From assembly GCF_963576675.1 (NCBI RefSeq), contig NC_088917.1, forward strand, positions 17,016,001 through 17,080,000: a stretch of 64,000 bases of DNA. Reading direction: 5' to 3'. How positions within the stretch are numbered: the first letter of the stretch is position 1; each line of letters begins with the position of its first letter. The translations under genes were made by a program, and so were the position numbers. The stretch comes from Euphorbia lathyris. Lineage: Eukaryota; Streptophyta; Magnoliopsida; Malpighiales; Euphorbiaceae. Shown here piece after piece: positions 11,426-23,111 of this stretch. The notes under the pieces were generated by a model. That model did not search any database and had not been told where the DNA came from. It worked only from the letters and a program-made list of their open reading frames with translations.

Positions 11426-11671
11426 CAAATATATATAACTTATGCGAGCTTGTTAACTTCTTTGTTATTGAATTTACTGCCATTATATTTGCTCATAATT
11501 CATTCAATTTGCATATTGAACGATGTTATTTAAGGTTTGAAAGAGAACATTATGTTAGTTCTCAATATGAAGTTTTGAAAGAGAACATTATGCTAGTTCT
11601 CAATATTGTTGATCTGGGCATTGTATTAGGAATTGATTAACTCACTGTCGTAATGACATCCGGTACTGATA

Positions 11672-12034
11672 ATGATAAAATTCATCATGGGAAGTGAGAA
11701 GATCAAATTGCATGAGTCTGATGATCATGAAATGTTTCATTCTAGAAGTTTTAAGGGCATTATATTGACTTATGAGGTATCTACAGATAAGGTTTCTTTA
11801 CTGAAATTGAGAAAAGATTTGCAAAGAATAAACATGATGATACCATTAAGGATAAGGAAAATGAAACATTATGGAGCACATTATAGAGATGTCTCATCTT
11901 GCTTTTAAGTTAAATACACTTTAAGTTGCAGTTGTCTAATGACATGCTCGTGTATAAGGTTGTAATTTATCTTCTTGTACAATTTGATAAATTTAAGATG
12001 AGCTATAACTGTCATAAGGTCAAATGGATATAAG
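11672..12034 (+). pseudogene. Copia gag remnant
   Basis: Broken gag of the UBN2 type. A reading-frame fragment near 11920-12025 (LQLSNDMLVYKVV, then FDKFKMSYNCHK) matches the conserved end of the Copia gag core. The following part that should hold the zinc knuckle is absent here: the sequence passes directly into the protease region at about 12035. A displaced gag C-terminus with a knuckle is found at 22335-22535. Confidence 0.65.
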
Positions 12035-12383
12035 ATGGGCTCATTTTCTGAAGTTAATTTATCTTCAGTACCTGGACATACTTGGTGGGTAGATTCTGGT
12101 GCTACTACTCACATTAGTGTGTCCATGCAAGGTTGCTTGAGCTGCCGAAAGCCAAAGGATGGTGAAAGACACATTTATGTGGGAGATGGCAAGGCAGTAG
12201 AAGTAGAGGCAATAGGCATATTTAGATTACTTTTGAAAACTAGTACTTATTTAGATTTGAATGAGACATTTATTGTACCATCTTTTAGACGGAATTCGGT
12301 TTCTATTTCTGCTTTGGACAAGTCTGGTTATTGTTGTTCATTTGGATATGGGAAATTGAGTCTTTTTCAAAATTCAGTTACCA
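12035..12383 (+). pseudogene. Copia protease region, copy A, interrupted
   Basis: An ORF from 12035 with the retropepsin motif WWVDSGATTH, followed by the usual Copia region before integrase (GERHIYVGDGK, YLDLNETFIVPSFRRN, SISALDKSGY). The catalytic Asp is in DSGAT. The frame is cut at QNSVTIG by the Tekay-like insertion and resumes at 22107 with TGSLSIYDNLY. The protease would release mature Copia proteins inside the particle. Upstream gag is broken, so this piece survives only by chance. Confidence 0.88.
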
Positions 12384-12387
12384 TTGG
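12383..12387. repeat. 5-bp target site duplication, left copy (attgg)
   Basis: attgg directly before the left Tekay-like LTR, matched by 22102-22106 after the right LTR. Removing the element plus one copy restores the Copia reading frame. Confidence 0.93.
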
Positions 12388-14722
12388 TGTCAAACCCGAT
12401 CCAAAATAGAATCGGATATGACAGTGAGACATTAACACAGACGTGAACGAGTTGGAAGTAACATCTCACAATCAAAAGTTAAGAATTACAAATCATGTTT
12501 GAACTTAAAAACGTTTTCTACATATACTTTTACATTTGTAAAAGGTCGAAAATCATTTATAATTTCCAATTACGAATCCTTTTCTCGTGTGTTTTACCAA
12601 AACGAGTTCGAAACATAGAAAATTACTCCAATTTTGACTTGTTAACTTTTAATTTGCCTAATCTCACAAATTAACACCATACTTGGACATTCAAACCAAA
12701 ATCCGGCATACCACAACTTTATATTCGATTCAAATGGGCGACGTAAGTTCCTACATATTCACAAGCTCACAAAAAACGCCTATATCTACATGTACAAAAT
12801 GGTATGCAATACCCTAGAAGACGACTTGGACAATCGTGGCCGTATCCTATCCTCGCCCTAGTGTCGAACACTTCCCTCAGTACCTCGTACTTCTTCGCCT
12901 AAAAACATTAAAACATTTGAAAATATGAGACAAAAATCTCAGTAAGCAACTATCAACTATAAAAACTAGTTTTTACGTAAAATAGCTATATGTATACATT
13001 TGTGAAAACATTTAACCAAACCAAACCTTAAACTTATTAACTTGTAAACAACATCAAATTAAAATAGAATGTTAATCAATAACCTCAAATCAACCTTAAT
13101 CAAAACACAACGATTCTTATATAAACATTTACTAAAAACCAAAGTTCGAATCAAATTCAATATTGTATCCATCACTGAGTATCCCCTCGTAAATCGATCC
13201 ACAACACGTAAACATAATCGAGACGTCTCTTTAACCATGCCTAATCCCGTATTGGTCTTACCCAACACTTCGCTGCCAATACCCGACTAGGTCTTTAGAC
13301 TGTGTACACAGGCCATGTTCCTCACTGAACATGGTCTTCAAATATCAAACCACCCGTCCGGACTACTCCTGATGGATACAAACTTTACCTAAAATCCAAC
13401 CAAACTTCAATTTCATCAAATAGATCCAACTTTACTACAATCATCAATAAATCGAAATCCAACATTTACTGAACCAAAATAGCAATTGAACCCTGAAGAA
13501 ATCCAAAATATCCTTAAAACCCTTAAAGAAATCCAATTGAACATTAACTGAACCAAAATAACATTAAAACCCTTAAAGAATTCCAATTGAACACTAATTG
13601 AACCAAATTCCAATTTGAACACTAATTGAACCAAAATAACATTAAAACCCTTAAAGAATTCCAATTGAACACTAATTGAACCAAATTCTAATTTGAACAC
13701 TAATTGAACCAAAATAACATTAAAACCCTTAAAGAATTCCAATTGAACACTAATTGAACCAAATTCCAATTTGAACACTAATTGAACCAAAATAACATTA
13801 AAACTCTTAAAGAAATTCAAATCAACATCAATTGAACCCAAATAGCACTTAAACCCTTAAGAAAACCAATTCAACATCAATTGAACTAAATATCCCTTAA
13901 GCAAACCAATTCAATATAAATTGAACTAAATAATAATCAAACTCTTAGGAAGAACCAATTCAACATCAAGGTAAAACCAATTCAACATCAAGGTAAAACC
14001 AATTCAACATCAAAATAGTTCAATATTACCATTGTGAACTCATTTCCTTCAAACTTGAACACAATCTCAAATCAACAACCAATACTCAAATAATTTCTAA
14101 GAAAACCCTTAGGAGACAAATTCATGGAGATTTATAGCTTAATATACATATATTTATACATGCAAACCAAAAACTAGTTGATAGTTACTTACCTTAGCCT
14201 AAATTTGAGATTAACACCACAAAACCCTAAATCTGTCTTAAAATCTGCCTAGCCCGTATTCTCTTCTCACACCTCTAAATCAAAATCCCTCCAGTCAAAA
14301 GTTGCTTCTATGTGTCTAGAGTCTCCAGTTAAAATTTGAGGTCATTTGAACGGTTAGATCTCCGGCAATACCCAAAACGGTGGAGCTGCCCTATTTTTGG
14401 TGGTGGTTGAAGGTGGAGGAGAAAGGAGAGAGAATGGAGGAGAAGAAGGATGTAGAAGCAAGAGTTTTGATCAAAATGATCTATCATTATGAATTAATGT
14501 TATATATAGACCTTGATGTGAGTGGATAATTATGCACTTTGGTCCTCCAAAAATCTAATTCCTTTTAAAACTTACCCTAAACTTATAATTATTACAAAAA
14601 TGTGCAATTACCGTCAAAACTATACCCGTAACATCTAATTAATCAAACAATCCTAAAATGAATATAATATAACTTACAGTTCGGGATATAATAAATAAAA
14701 AATTAAGGACAGGGATGTGACA
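12388..14722 (-). repeat. Tekay-like 3' LTR (left copy)
   Basis: Begins TGTCAAACCC and ends GATGTGACA on the plus strand. The first 200 bases differ from the right copy at about seven sites. A TATA-like tatatataga at 14501-14510 reads on the minus strand as the promoter. It contains the 78-base minisatellite. Confidence 0.92.
13560..13793. repeat. 78-base minisatellite in Tekay-like LTR, three full units
   Basis: Units start AACATTAAAACCCTTAAAG at 13560, 13638 and 13716, with partial units on both sides. The period is divisible by three, so an apparent repetitive ORF appears on the minus strand (26-residue period); it is not considered a gene. Confidence 0.9.
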
Positions 14723-14737
14723 ATTCTCCCCACCTTA
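14723..14737 (-). promoter_or_regulatory. Polypurine tract of Tekay-like element
   Basis: The minus strand reads AAGGTGGGGAGAAT directly before the LTR start TGTCACA, the expected priming site for plus-strand DNA. Confidence 0.88.
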
Positions 14738-14758
14738 GAGAATTTCGTCCTCGAAATT

Positions 14759-15811
14759 TTACTTACCTGAAGAAGTGAACAAATGAGGGTATTGGTGTTT
14801 CATATCCGCTTCTCTTTCCCAGGTTGCTTCCTCCCGAGAATGTCTGTGCCACAATACTTTCACCAGTGGTACTGTTTTATTCCTTAACACTTTTTCCTCT
14901 CTAGCCAAGATTGCTACTGGTTCTTCTTTATAAGTCAAATCCTCTGAAAGTTCGATTGGTTGCTCCTGGATAATGTGATTTGGATCACTTCTATACCTCC
15001 GCAACATTGACACGTGAAAAACATCATGAATTTTTGAAAGATTTTGAGGCAAGTTCAAATGATATGCAACAGGTCCAATTCTTTCCACAATTTCATACGG
15101 ACCAATGAATCTGGGGCTCAACTTTCCTTTCTTGCCAAATCGGAGTAAACCCTTCCACAGTGATACTTTCAGAAATACTTTATCTCCCACACTGTACTCA
15201 ATCGGTCTACGTTTCAAATCTGCATAACTCTTTTGTCTGTCTTGAGCTTCTTTCAGTTTCTGCTGGATAATTTGTACCTTTTTAGTCGTCAATTGCACTA
15301 TCTTAGGCCCCAATAGCTGTCTTTCACCCACTTCAGACCAACATAACGGAGTCCTACACCTTCTTCCATACAATGCCTCATAAGGTGCCATATCAATGCT
15401 AGACTGATAACTGTTATTATATGCAAACTCCATTAAAGGCAAATGCACATCCCAGCTACTTTGGAGATTTAGAATACTAGCTCTTAACATATCCTCCAAA
15501 GTTTGAATTGTACGTTCACTTTGACCATATGACTGTGGATGGAAGGCAGTACTGAAGTTCAATTTAGTTCCCAATGCATCTTGAAAACTAGGCCAAAATC
15601 TTGATGTAAAACGAGGATCTCTATCAACCACAATAGAAACTGGCACACCATGAAGTCTCACAATTTCTTTGACATACAACTGTGCCAACTTTTCTAACGA
15701 GAAAGTTACCTTCACTGGCAGAAAATGGGCTGATTTCGTCAATCTATCTACAATTACCCATATAGCATCATTACCATGTTGTGTACGAGGCAATCCACTG
15801 ACAAAGTCCAT
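14759..15811 (-). pseudogene. Tekay-like integrase core and chromodomain-like tail
   Basis: 350 codons. The rve core shows Asp in MDFVSGLPRT, Asp in VVDRDPRFTS and Glu in YGQSERTIQTLE, followed by the GPF/Y-type module (FIGPYEIVERIGPVAYHL) and a C-terminal segment ending LWHRHSREEATWERE, the chromodomain remnant of Tekay/Del elements, which probably guides insertion to heterochromatin. It follows the zinc domain in the same frame after two adjacent stops (15830-15835). HPQSYGQSE differs slightly from the usual HPQTDGQSE. Confidence 0.9.
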
Positions 15812-15832
15812 TGTAATGTGCTCCCTCTTCTA

Positions 15833-17017
15833 TTATGGAATACGAAGCAGTTGCAAAGTACCAACAGGTTGTTGATGTTCGGCTTTGACTTGTTGGCAAC
15901 TCAAACATCTACTCACATATTCAGCTATTTCTCTTTTCATCCCTTTCCACCAAAAATGACCACGAAGGTTTCTGTACATCTTTTTACTCCTAGGATGCAT
16001 TGCATAGGAGGAATCATAAGCTTCTTCTAATATCTCCTTCTTAATATCACTAATATTTGGAACACACATTCTATCTCCAAACATTAGCATACCATCTATT
16101 GAAATCTTGTAATCAGTACACTTTCCTTGCACAACTTCATCTTTAATCCGCTCCAAGAACTTATCTTGACTCTGAGCTTCTCTGATTCTATCCCTAAGAA
16201 TTGGTCTCACTTTCAACATTGCACATAACACTCCTTGATTTTCACAATTCAACTCTACATTCAAAGCCCTCATTTGAAGTAACAAAGGCATTTTTACAGA
16301 TTTAATATAACTCAAACTTCCAACATTCTTGCGACTCAAAGCATCAGCTACAACATTAGCTTTACCCGGATGATATTCAATTGTCAGATCATAATCTTTC
16401 AGTAGCTCAATCCATCTTCTTTGCCTCAAATTTAATTCCTTCTGACTCATTATGTACTTCAAACTCTTGTGATCAGTGAAAATGCGACATTTCTCACCAT
16501 AAAGATAGTGTCTCCAAATCTTCAAAGCGAACACAACAGTAGCTAATTCAAGATCATGTGTTGGGTAATTCAATTCATGTGGTCTTAACTGTTGTGATGC
16601 ATAAGCAATTACTTTATCATTCTGCATCAACACAATTCCAAGACCTTGCCTTGAAGCATCACTATATATTGTATACCCTTCACCCACTACAGGTAGTGTC
16701 AACACTGGAGCACTAATCAGTCTTGACTTCAAAGTATCAAAACTGTTCTGACACTCGGGTGTCCACTTGAATTTTACTCCCTTTCTTAGCAACTGCGTCA
16801 TTGGAGAAGCTATAAGTGAGAATCCATTCACAAACCTTCTGTAATACCCTGCTAACCCCAGAAAACTACGCACTTCATGTACATTCGACGATGCTTTCCA
16901 GTTAGCTACAGCCTCAACTTTCTTAGGATCCACTAGAATTCCCTTAGCTGATACCACATGCCCCAAGAACATAATTTCATCAAGCCAAAACTCACATTTA
17001 CTAAATTTGGCATACAA
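15833..17017 (-). pseudogene. Tekay-like RT thumb, RNase H and integrase zinc domain
   Basis: 394 codons beginning [11 protein letters not shown], just after an in-frame stop that replaces a Gln codon. The order is RT connection ([10 protein letters not shown]), RNase H ([10 protein letters not shown], then [18 protein letters not shown]) and the HHCC zinc domain ([14 protein letters not shown]). The usual H of the zinc finger is seen in [12 protein letters not shown]. The ORF ends at a TAA-TAG pair where Glu-Trp codons are expected. Confidence 0.9.
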
Positions 17018-17929
17018 CTACTTCTCTCTCAGAATCTGCAAAACTGTCCTCAAATGCTTGCTGTGGTCTTCCTTACTCTTAGAATACACAAGAATATCAT
17101 CAATAAACACAATTACAAATGTATCTAAGTAAGGTTTAAATATTCGATTCATCAGATCCATAAATGCAGCAGGTGCATTAGTTAACCCGAATGGAATTAC
17201 CAAAAACTCATAATGCCCATATCGAGTTCTGAAAGCTGTTTTCTGAACATCTCCTTCTCTGATCTTCAACTGATGATATCCGGTTCTAAGATCAATTTTT
17301 GAAAATATTATTGCCCCTTGCAGCTGATCAAACAAATCATCGATTCTATGCAACGGATACTTGTTACGGATTGTAACCTTATTCAACTGACGGTAATCTA
17401 TACACAACCACATTGTTCCATCTTTTTTCTTCACAAACAACACCGGAGCTCCCCAAGGTGACACACTAGGTCGTATATATCCCTTATCTAACAACTCTTG
17501 CAACTGTATTTTTAATTCTTTCATTTCTGCCGGTGCCATTCTATATGGTGCTAGGGATATAGGAGCAGTACCCGGCTGTAAGTCAATTGCAAACTCGACT
17601 TCTCTTTCTGGTGGTGACCCTAGTATCTCATCTGGGAACACATCTGGATATTCATTCACAATTGGCACATCTTCTAATTTAGGAGGTTTTTCCCTGCTGT
17701 CTATCACATATGCTAAGAAAGATTCACACCCCTTCCTTAATATTTTCAAAGCTATCATAACATAGTCTATATTTCTATGTACACCTCTCTCGCCTTGAAA
17801 CACATATTTTTCCCCATTAGCAAATAACAGATTAACGTTCTTCCTACAACAGTCTACCAAGGCTTGACACTTACATAATGAATCCATGCCTAATATCACA
17901 TCAAATGTTTGAACCATTAAAGGTACCAA
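17018..17929 (-). pseudogene. Tekay-like protease end and reverse transcriptase
   Basis: 303 codons: the end of the protease (FDVILGMD), a linker, then RT with [45 protein letters not shown] and the catalytic box [10 protein letters not shown]. The frame continues into 15833-17017 after a TAG at 17018-17020. CAG-to-TAG at this and the knuckle stop is what deamination of methylated cytosine in silenced DNA would give. Confidence 0.9.
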
Positions 17930-17947
17930 ATCCGCATGTATAAAGGA

Positions 17948-18505
17948 CTATCCTAATTTTACTTCACAATTAGGATAGACATGTGTACATACTAAAGATT
18001 CTCCCATAGGCATGCTAACAATTAAACATTCAGGCATCAATTTCGACTCCCACATTACATCAGACATAAATAAAGGTGACACAAAGGAATGCGTAGCACC
18101 AGGATCAATAAGCACATAAGCATCTTTTCCAAATAAAGAAATCGTACAAGTGATAACTTCTGCAGATGCAACAGCTTCTTGTGGAGTCATAGCAAAAACT
18201 CGAGGTTGAGTTGCAGCTCTATCCGACTGAGTACCCTGATTTCTAGCTCCCTGAGAAGTATTACCAGCTCCTCTGGCCATATTGGTACCTCTACCATTAT
18301 CACGACCATTTCCTCTTCCAACTGAATTACCTCCACTTGTTCTGTCACCCTGTGATCCTCGACCTCTCCCAACAGTGTTCAATTTAGGACAATTAGTACG
18401 TACGTGCCCTTCTTCACCACACTCGTAACATGAAATTCTTCTTTTAGATTCTGTTATCCTCCCTGATGACGGGCAATCCTTTTTCAAGTGACCCCTTCCT
18501 CCACA
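17948..18505 (-). pseudogene. Tekay-like zinc knuckles and protease N-terminus
   Basis: The first CCHC knuckle is itself cut by a stop (CY*CGGRGHLKKDC); the second is intact (CYECGEEGHVRTNC). A Gly/Arg/Asn-rich linker leads to the protease active site, which reads DPGATHSFVSP instead of the standard D-S-G-A-T. Pro for Ser in the catalytic loop is likely damaging. The ORF ends in a TAG at 17948-17950. Confidence 0.88.
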
Positions 18506-19624
18506 CTAATAACATCCCAGAGATCTTTTCATGCATTCTCCAGAATGAAATTTCCCACACTGAACAAATTTTGGACCATTACCACTACTAGCAATGGAAG
18601 GGCTATACGAAGCTTGGCTAATAGTATCAGATACTCGGAAATGAGTACAGCTCATAAGTGCTCCTCTTGTGTCCTGACTCTGAGTTTGACCACCTCGAAA
18701 CTGAGATGCTCCCCCTTTCACAAACTTGGATCTCCCAATATCCCCTGACTGCTTCTGACTTTTCTCAGATTCTACCTTGCCTTTCAACTTTTCTTTCTGC
18801 AATGCTTTTTCCACCCAGCCTCGGTAATGTGTACCTTCATACAAACTCAGTTCATTCTGATAAAATGCACTCAGACCATCTTTGAACCTTTCACATTTAA
18901 CTTGCTCAGTGGGAAACCACTGACTTGCATAACGGTATAAATCATCGAACTTATCCACATACTCCTTCACAGTCATAGTTCCCTGTTTCAAATTAAAGAA
19001 CTCATTCCTCTTCGCTTTCTGAAATGATTCAGTCAGATATTCTTTCATGAATTCATGTTTGAAAACATCCCAGTTTAAACCTTCAGGATACAAACCCCTA
19101 ACTCTAGTTAACAATGTATCTGCTGGCCCATGTAATAAACCAAACACGGTCTTTACTTTATCTTCAGTACTTAACTGCATAGTACTAAAGGCTTTTTCTG
19201 TAGCTTTTAGCCAATTATCAGCTTCCTCAGGTTCAATTGTACCCCTGAAATCAAATGCCCCACAGTTTTTGGCATCTTCAATTAACTCACTAGGCCTTCG
19301 ACGTGCCTCACGTGTTTCCATCATAGTTACTAAAGCTTCAACTAATGTTCGGGATTCAAGCTGCAGGATTTGTGCAACTTGTGGCATTGCAGCTTGTGGA
19401 GTCACAGGTGGTACACGATGTTCAGGTTTGGGTGGTATTGGTGGAGGATTAACAGGTTGATTTTCTGGTGGTTGTCTTTGAGGTTGGGAAATAGGTGGAA
19501 CTCTAGCATCAGAGGCTACACTATCCTCTGTGCTCACGGGACCCCATCCCAATTCTCTTCTTTCTGCATTTCTACCTCTATGCCTATTTAGAGGTGGTCG
19601 GCCACATTGTCGTCTTGGATGCAT
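18506..19624 (-). pseudogene. Tekay-like gag
   Basis: 372 codons from MHPRRQCGRP at 19624. A Pro-rich segment (residues about 45-80) precedes the gag core with ADNWLKATEKAF, VFGLLHGPADTL, FKHEFMKEYL and LKQGTMTVKEYVDKFDDL, a chromovirus pattern. It ends within the first zinc knuckle at a stop replacing a Gln codon. It would form the particle shell. The ATG lies 147 bases inside the primer site. Confidence 0.9.
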
Positions 19625-19732
19625 CTATATGATGAACAAACTATTACAATTTATATATGTGATATGCATGAATAATATTTATTCAACTTCTCAATACACT
19701 TTAGTAAGTTATATACTTGACACGGATATACC

Positions 19733-19752
19733 TATATATATATATATATATA
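19733..19752. repeat. (TA)n microsatellite
   Basis: An uninterrupted TA run in the short leader of the Tekay-like element. Confidence 0.8.
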
Positions 19753-19770
19753 CTTATGGACCAACCTATT

Positions 19771-19782
19771 GCTCTGATACCA
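19771..19782 (-). promoter_or_regulatory. tRNA-iMet primer binding site of Tekay-like element
   Basis: The plus strand reads gctctgatacca, so the minus strand is tggtatcagagc, three bases from the LTR. Confidence 0.92.
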
Positions 19783-19785
19783 AAA

Positions 19786-22101
19786 TTTCAAACCCGATCC
19801 AAAATAGAATCGGATATGACAGTGAGACATTACCACAGACATGAACGAGTCGGAAGTAACATCTCACAACCAAAAGTTAAGAATTACAAATCATGTTTGA
19901 ACTTAAAAACGTTTTCTAGATATACTTTTACATTTGTAAAAGGTCGAAAATCATTTATAATTTCCAATTACGTATCCTTTTCTCGTGTGTTTTACCAAAA
20001 CGAGTTCGAGACATAGAAAATTACTCCAATTCTGACTTGTTAACTTTTAATTTGCCTAATCTCACAAATTAACACCATACTTGGACATTCAAACCAAAAT
20101 CCGGCATACCACAACTTTATATTCGATTCAAAATGGGCGACGTAAGTTCCTACATATTCACAAGCACAAAAAAAAACGCCTATATCTACATGTACAAAAT
20201 GGTATGCAATACCCTGGAAGACGACTTGGACAATCGTGGCCGTATCCAATCCTCGCCCTAGTGTCGAACACTTCCCTCAGTACCTCGTACTTCTTTGCCT
20301 AAAAACATTAAAACATTTGAAAATATGAGACAAAAATCTCAGTAAGCAACTATCAACTATAAAAACTAGTTTTTACGTAAAATAGCTATATGTATACATT
20401 TGTGAAAACATTTAACCAAACCAAACCTTAAACTTATTAACTTGTAAACAACATCAAATTAAAATAGAATGTTAATCAATAACTTCAAATCAAACTTAAT
20501 CAAAACACAACGATTCTTATATAAACATTTACTAAAAACCGAAGTTCGAATCAAATTCAATATCGTATCCATCACCGAGTATCCCCTCGTAAAATCGATC
20601 CACAACACGTAAACATAATCGAGACGTCTCTTTAACCATGCCTAATCCCGTATTGGTCTTACCCAACACTTCGCTGCCAATACCCGACTAGGTCTTTAGA
20701 CTGTGTACACAGGTCATGTTCCTCACTGAACATGGTCTTCAAATATCAAACCACCCGTCCGGACTACTCCTGATGGATACAAACTTTACCCAAAATCCAA
20801 CCAAACTTCAATTTCATCAAATAGATCCAACTTTACTACAATCATCAATAAATCGAAATCCAACATTTACTGAACCAAAATAGCAATTGAACCCTGAAGA
20901 AATCCAAAATATCCTTAAAACCCTTAAAGAAATCCAACTGAACACTAATTGAACCAAAATAACATTAAAACCCTTAAAGAATTCCAATTGAACACTAATT
21001 GAACCAAATTCCAATTTGAACACTAATTGAACCAAAATAACATTAAAACCCTTAAAGATTTCCTATTGAACACTAATTGAACCAAATTCCAATTTGAACA
21101 CTAATTGAACCAAAATAACATTAAAACCCTTAAAGAATTCCAATTGAACACTAATTGAACCAAATTCCAATTTGAACACTAATTGAACCAAAATAACATT
21201 AAAACTCTTAAAGAAATTCAAATCAACATCAATTGAACCCAAATAGCACTTAAACCCTTAAGAAAACCAATTCAACATCAATTGAACTAAATCTCCCTTA
21301 AGAAAACCAATTCAATATAAATTGAACTAAATAATAATCAAACTCTTAGGAAGAACCAATTCAACATCAAGGTAAAACCAATTCAACATCAAAATAGTTC
21401 AATATTACCATTGTGAACTCATTTCCTTCAAACTTGAACACAATCTCAAATCAACAACCAATACTCAAATAATTTCTAAGAAAACCCTTAGGAGACAAAT
21501 TCATGGAGATTTATAGTTTAATATACATATATTTATACATGCAAACCAAAAACTAGTTGATAGTTACTTACCTTAGCCTAAATTTGAGATTAACACGATA
21601 AAACCCTAAATCTGTCCTAAAATCTGCCTAGCCCGTATTCTCTTCTCACACCTCCAAATCAAAATCCCTACGGTCAGAAGTTGCTTCTATGTGTCTAGAG
21701 TCTCCAGTTAAAATTTGAGGTCATTTGGACGGTTAGATATCCAGCAATACCCAAAACGGTGGAGCTGCCCTGTTTTTGGTGGTGGTTGAAGGTGGAGGAG
21801 AAAAGAGAGAGAATGGAGGAGAAGAAGGATGTAGAAGCAAGAGTTTTGATCAAAATGATCTATCATTATGAATTAATGTTATATATAGACCTTGATGTGA
21901 GTGGATAATTATGCACTTTGGTCCTCCAAAAATCTAATTCCTTTTAAAACTTACCCTAAACTTATAATTGTTACAAAAATGTGCAATTACCCTCAAAACT
22001 ATACCCGTAACATCCAATTAATCGAACAATCCTAAAACGAATATAATATAACTTACGGTTCGGGATATAATAAATAAAAAATTAAGGACAGAGATGTGAC
22101 A
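19786..22101 (-). repeat. Tekay-like 5' LTR (right copy)
   Basis: 2,316 bases, near-identical to the left LTR. Its inner edge reads TTTCAAACCC instead of TGTCAAACCC, so the terminal CA of this LTR has mutated to AA. TATA-like tatatatag at 21880-21888. It is shorter mainly because one copy of an AACCAATTCAACATCAAGGT unit is missing. Confidence 0.92.
20961..21194. repeat. 78-base minisatellite in the right LTR, three full units
   Basis: Units start at 20961, 21039 and 21117, the same count as in the left LTR. Confidence 0.9.
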
Positions 22102-22106
22102 ATTGG
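22102..22106. repeat. 5-bp target site duplication, right copy (attgg)
   Basis: Matches 12383-12387. Confidence 0.93.
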
Positions 22107-22350
22107 CACTGGTTCTTTATCTATTTATGATAATCTTTATATGATTGGTGTTGTTTCTTCTTATAATGAAACCTTGTAAACTAGTACACGTGGTATGAAG
22201 AGAAAATTAAAATTATGAGAATTCTGCTATTGTGGTATAAAAAATTAGGACACATTTCTGAAGAGAGAATTGAAAGGCTTGTGTCATATGGAATTCTCAA
22301 TTCCATTGATTTCTCAAATTTTAATATATGTGTCAATTGCAAGAAGAGGA
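22107..22350 (+). pseudogene. Copia GAG-pre-integrase, copy A
   Basis: Continues the interrupted protease frame (TGSLSIYDNLYMIGVV, RGMKRKL). A second frame then gives WYKKLGHISEERIERL and DFSNFNICVNCKKRK, the GAG-pre-integrase domain and the start of the integrase zinc region. The sequence then switches into gag C-terminal sequence instead of continuing into integrase; see the next entry. Confidence 0.8.
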
Positions 22351-23111
22351 AATACTTCAGCAAGAGAGATCTGAATGTATTTATAAGGCATCCACCTCAA
22401 ATGATAAAGTTAAGAAAAGTATTAAAGATGCATGTATTGTGTCATTAAAGTGCAAAAAAGACAAAATTCAGAAACTACTTGTTTCTTATGCAATAAATTT
22501 GGACACAATAAAAAGAATAATGTTAAAAAAAAATCATGTGCTTGGCGTATAAATAAAGGTACACTCCTTTTGTTTGTTCTAAGGTTAATTTTTGTGCTTG
22601 AACACACTTGATGAATTATATTTTTGGTATTATTATTCATATTGATGTGTTTGTGCGAGGTTGTTTAACCTAACATTCATTTGATGGTGAAAGATACATC
22701 TATATGGAAATGTTAAGGTAGAAAGTATTGACAATATACATATTAAGATTACATTTGAGGACCTGTGTATATTCATATTTGAAGAAGACTTATTGCACCA
22801 CCCTGTTAGGTGGATTTTGGTTTCCATTTTAAACAAATTCAAAAATATTTGTTTAAGTATAAGAAGTTGTCTTTATCAAAATTTAGTTATGATAAACACT
22901 ATACATTTATTTATATTTGGTAATCTTTATATGTTTGATATTGTTTTCTAAAATATTGAAACCTAGCAAACTGGTACACATTTTGAGAATATTAATAAAA
23001 AGAATTTTAAATATAAGTTTCATTTCTCCAAAGAGAATTGAAAAGCTTATATCAGATGAAGTTCTCAAGTTTTTAGATTTCTCAGATTTTAAAATCTGTG
23101 CCAGTTTTTAA
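22335..23111 (+). pseudogene. Copia gag C-terminus, protease region and pre-integrase, copy B
   Basis: A second, more decayed pass through the same genes. 22335-22440 matches the end of Copia gag (QEEEILQQERSECIYKAST). 22470-22535 encodes a zinc knuckle, CFLCNKFGHNKKNN, with the last Cys replaced by Asn. 22630-22900 aligns with copy A of the protease region (GATGGTGAAAGATACATCTA; the repeated sense of the YLDLNETF and RRNSVSIS blocks), though DSGAT is lost. 22917-23111 repeats the pre-integrase motif (ISPKRIEKLISDEVLKFLDF). Stops and frameshifts are everywhere. Confidence 0.72.

Larger units (their letters stand above)
9584..11671 (+). other. Copia untranslated leader, AT-rich and repeat-filled
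   Basis: About 2.1 kb with no credible coding region. It contains a diverged tandem array (10060-10500), a pair of about 220-base direct repeats (10573-10798, 11206-11425) and a 35-base tandem duplication near 11535-11605 (TTTGAAAGAGAACATTATG twice). Such a long repetitive leader is unusual for Copia and suggests expansion in a non-autonomous copy. Confidence 0.7.
12388..22101 (-). mobile_element. Tekay/Del-like chromovirus nested in Copia
   Basis: 9,714 bases with LTRs of 2,335 and 2,316 bases, a tRNA-iMet primer site, a polypurine tract and gag-pol on the minus strand. The 5-bp duplication attgg flanks it. Large LTRs, two CCHC knuckles and a chromodomain-like integrase tail point to the Tekay/Del group. 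All five coding pieces share one frame, so only in-frame stops broke it. Confidence 0.93.

Noticed and set aside
13416..13841. A 141-codon minus-strand ORF with a 26-residue repeat
   Set aside because: It is a by-product of the 78-base minisatellite in the LTR; the right LTR has only part of it open and there is no start context.
22422..22842. Minus-strand ORFs in the Copia duplication
   Set aside because: No homology; the plus strand reads as gag, knuckle and protease remnants.
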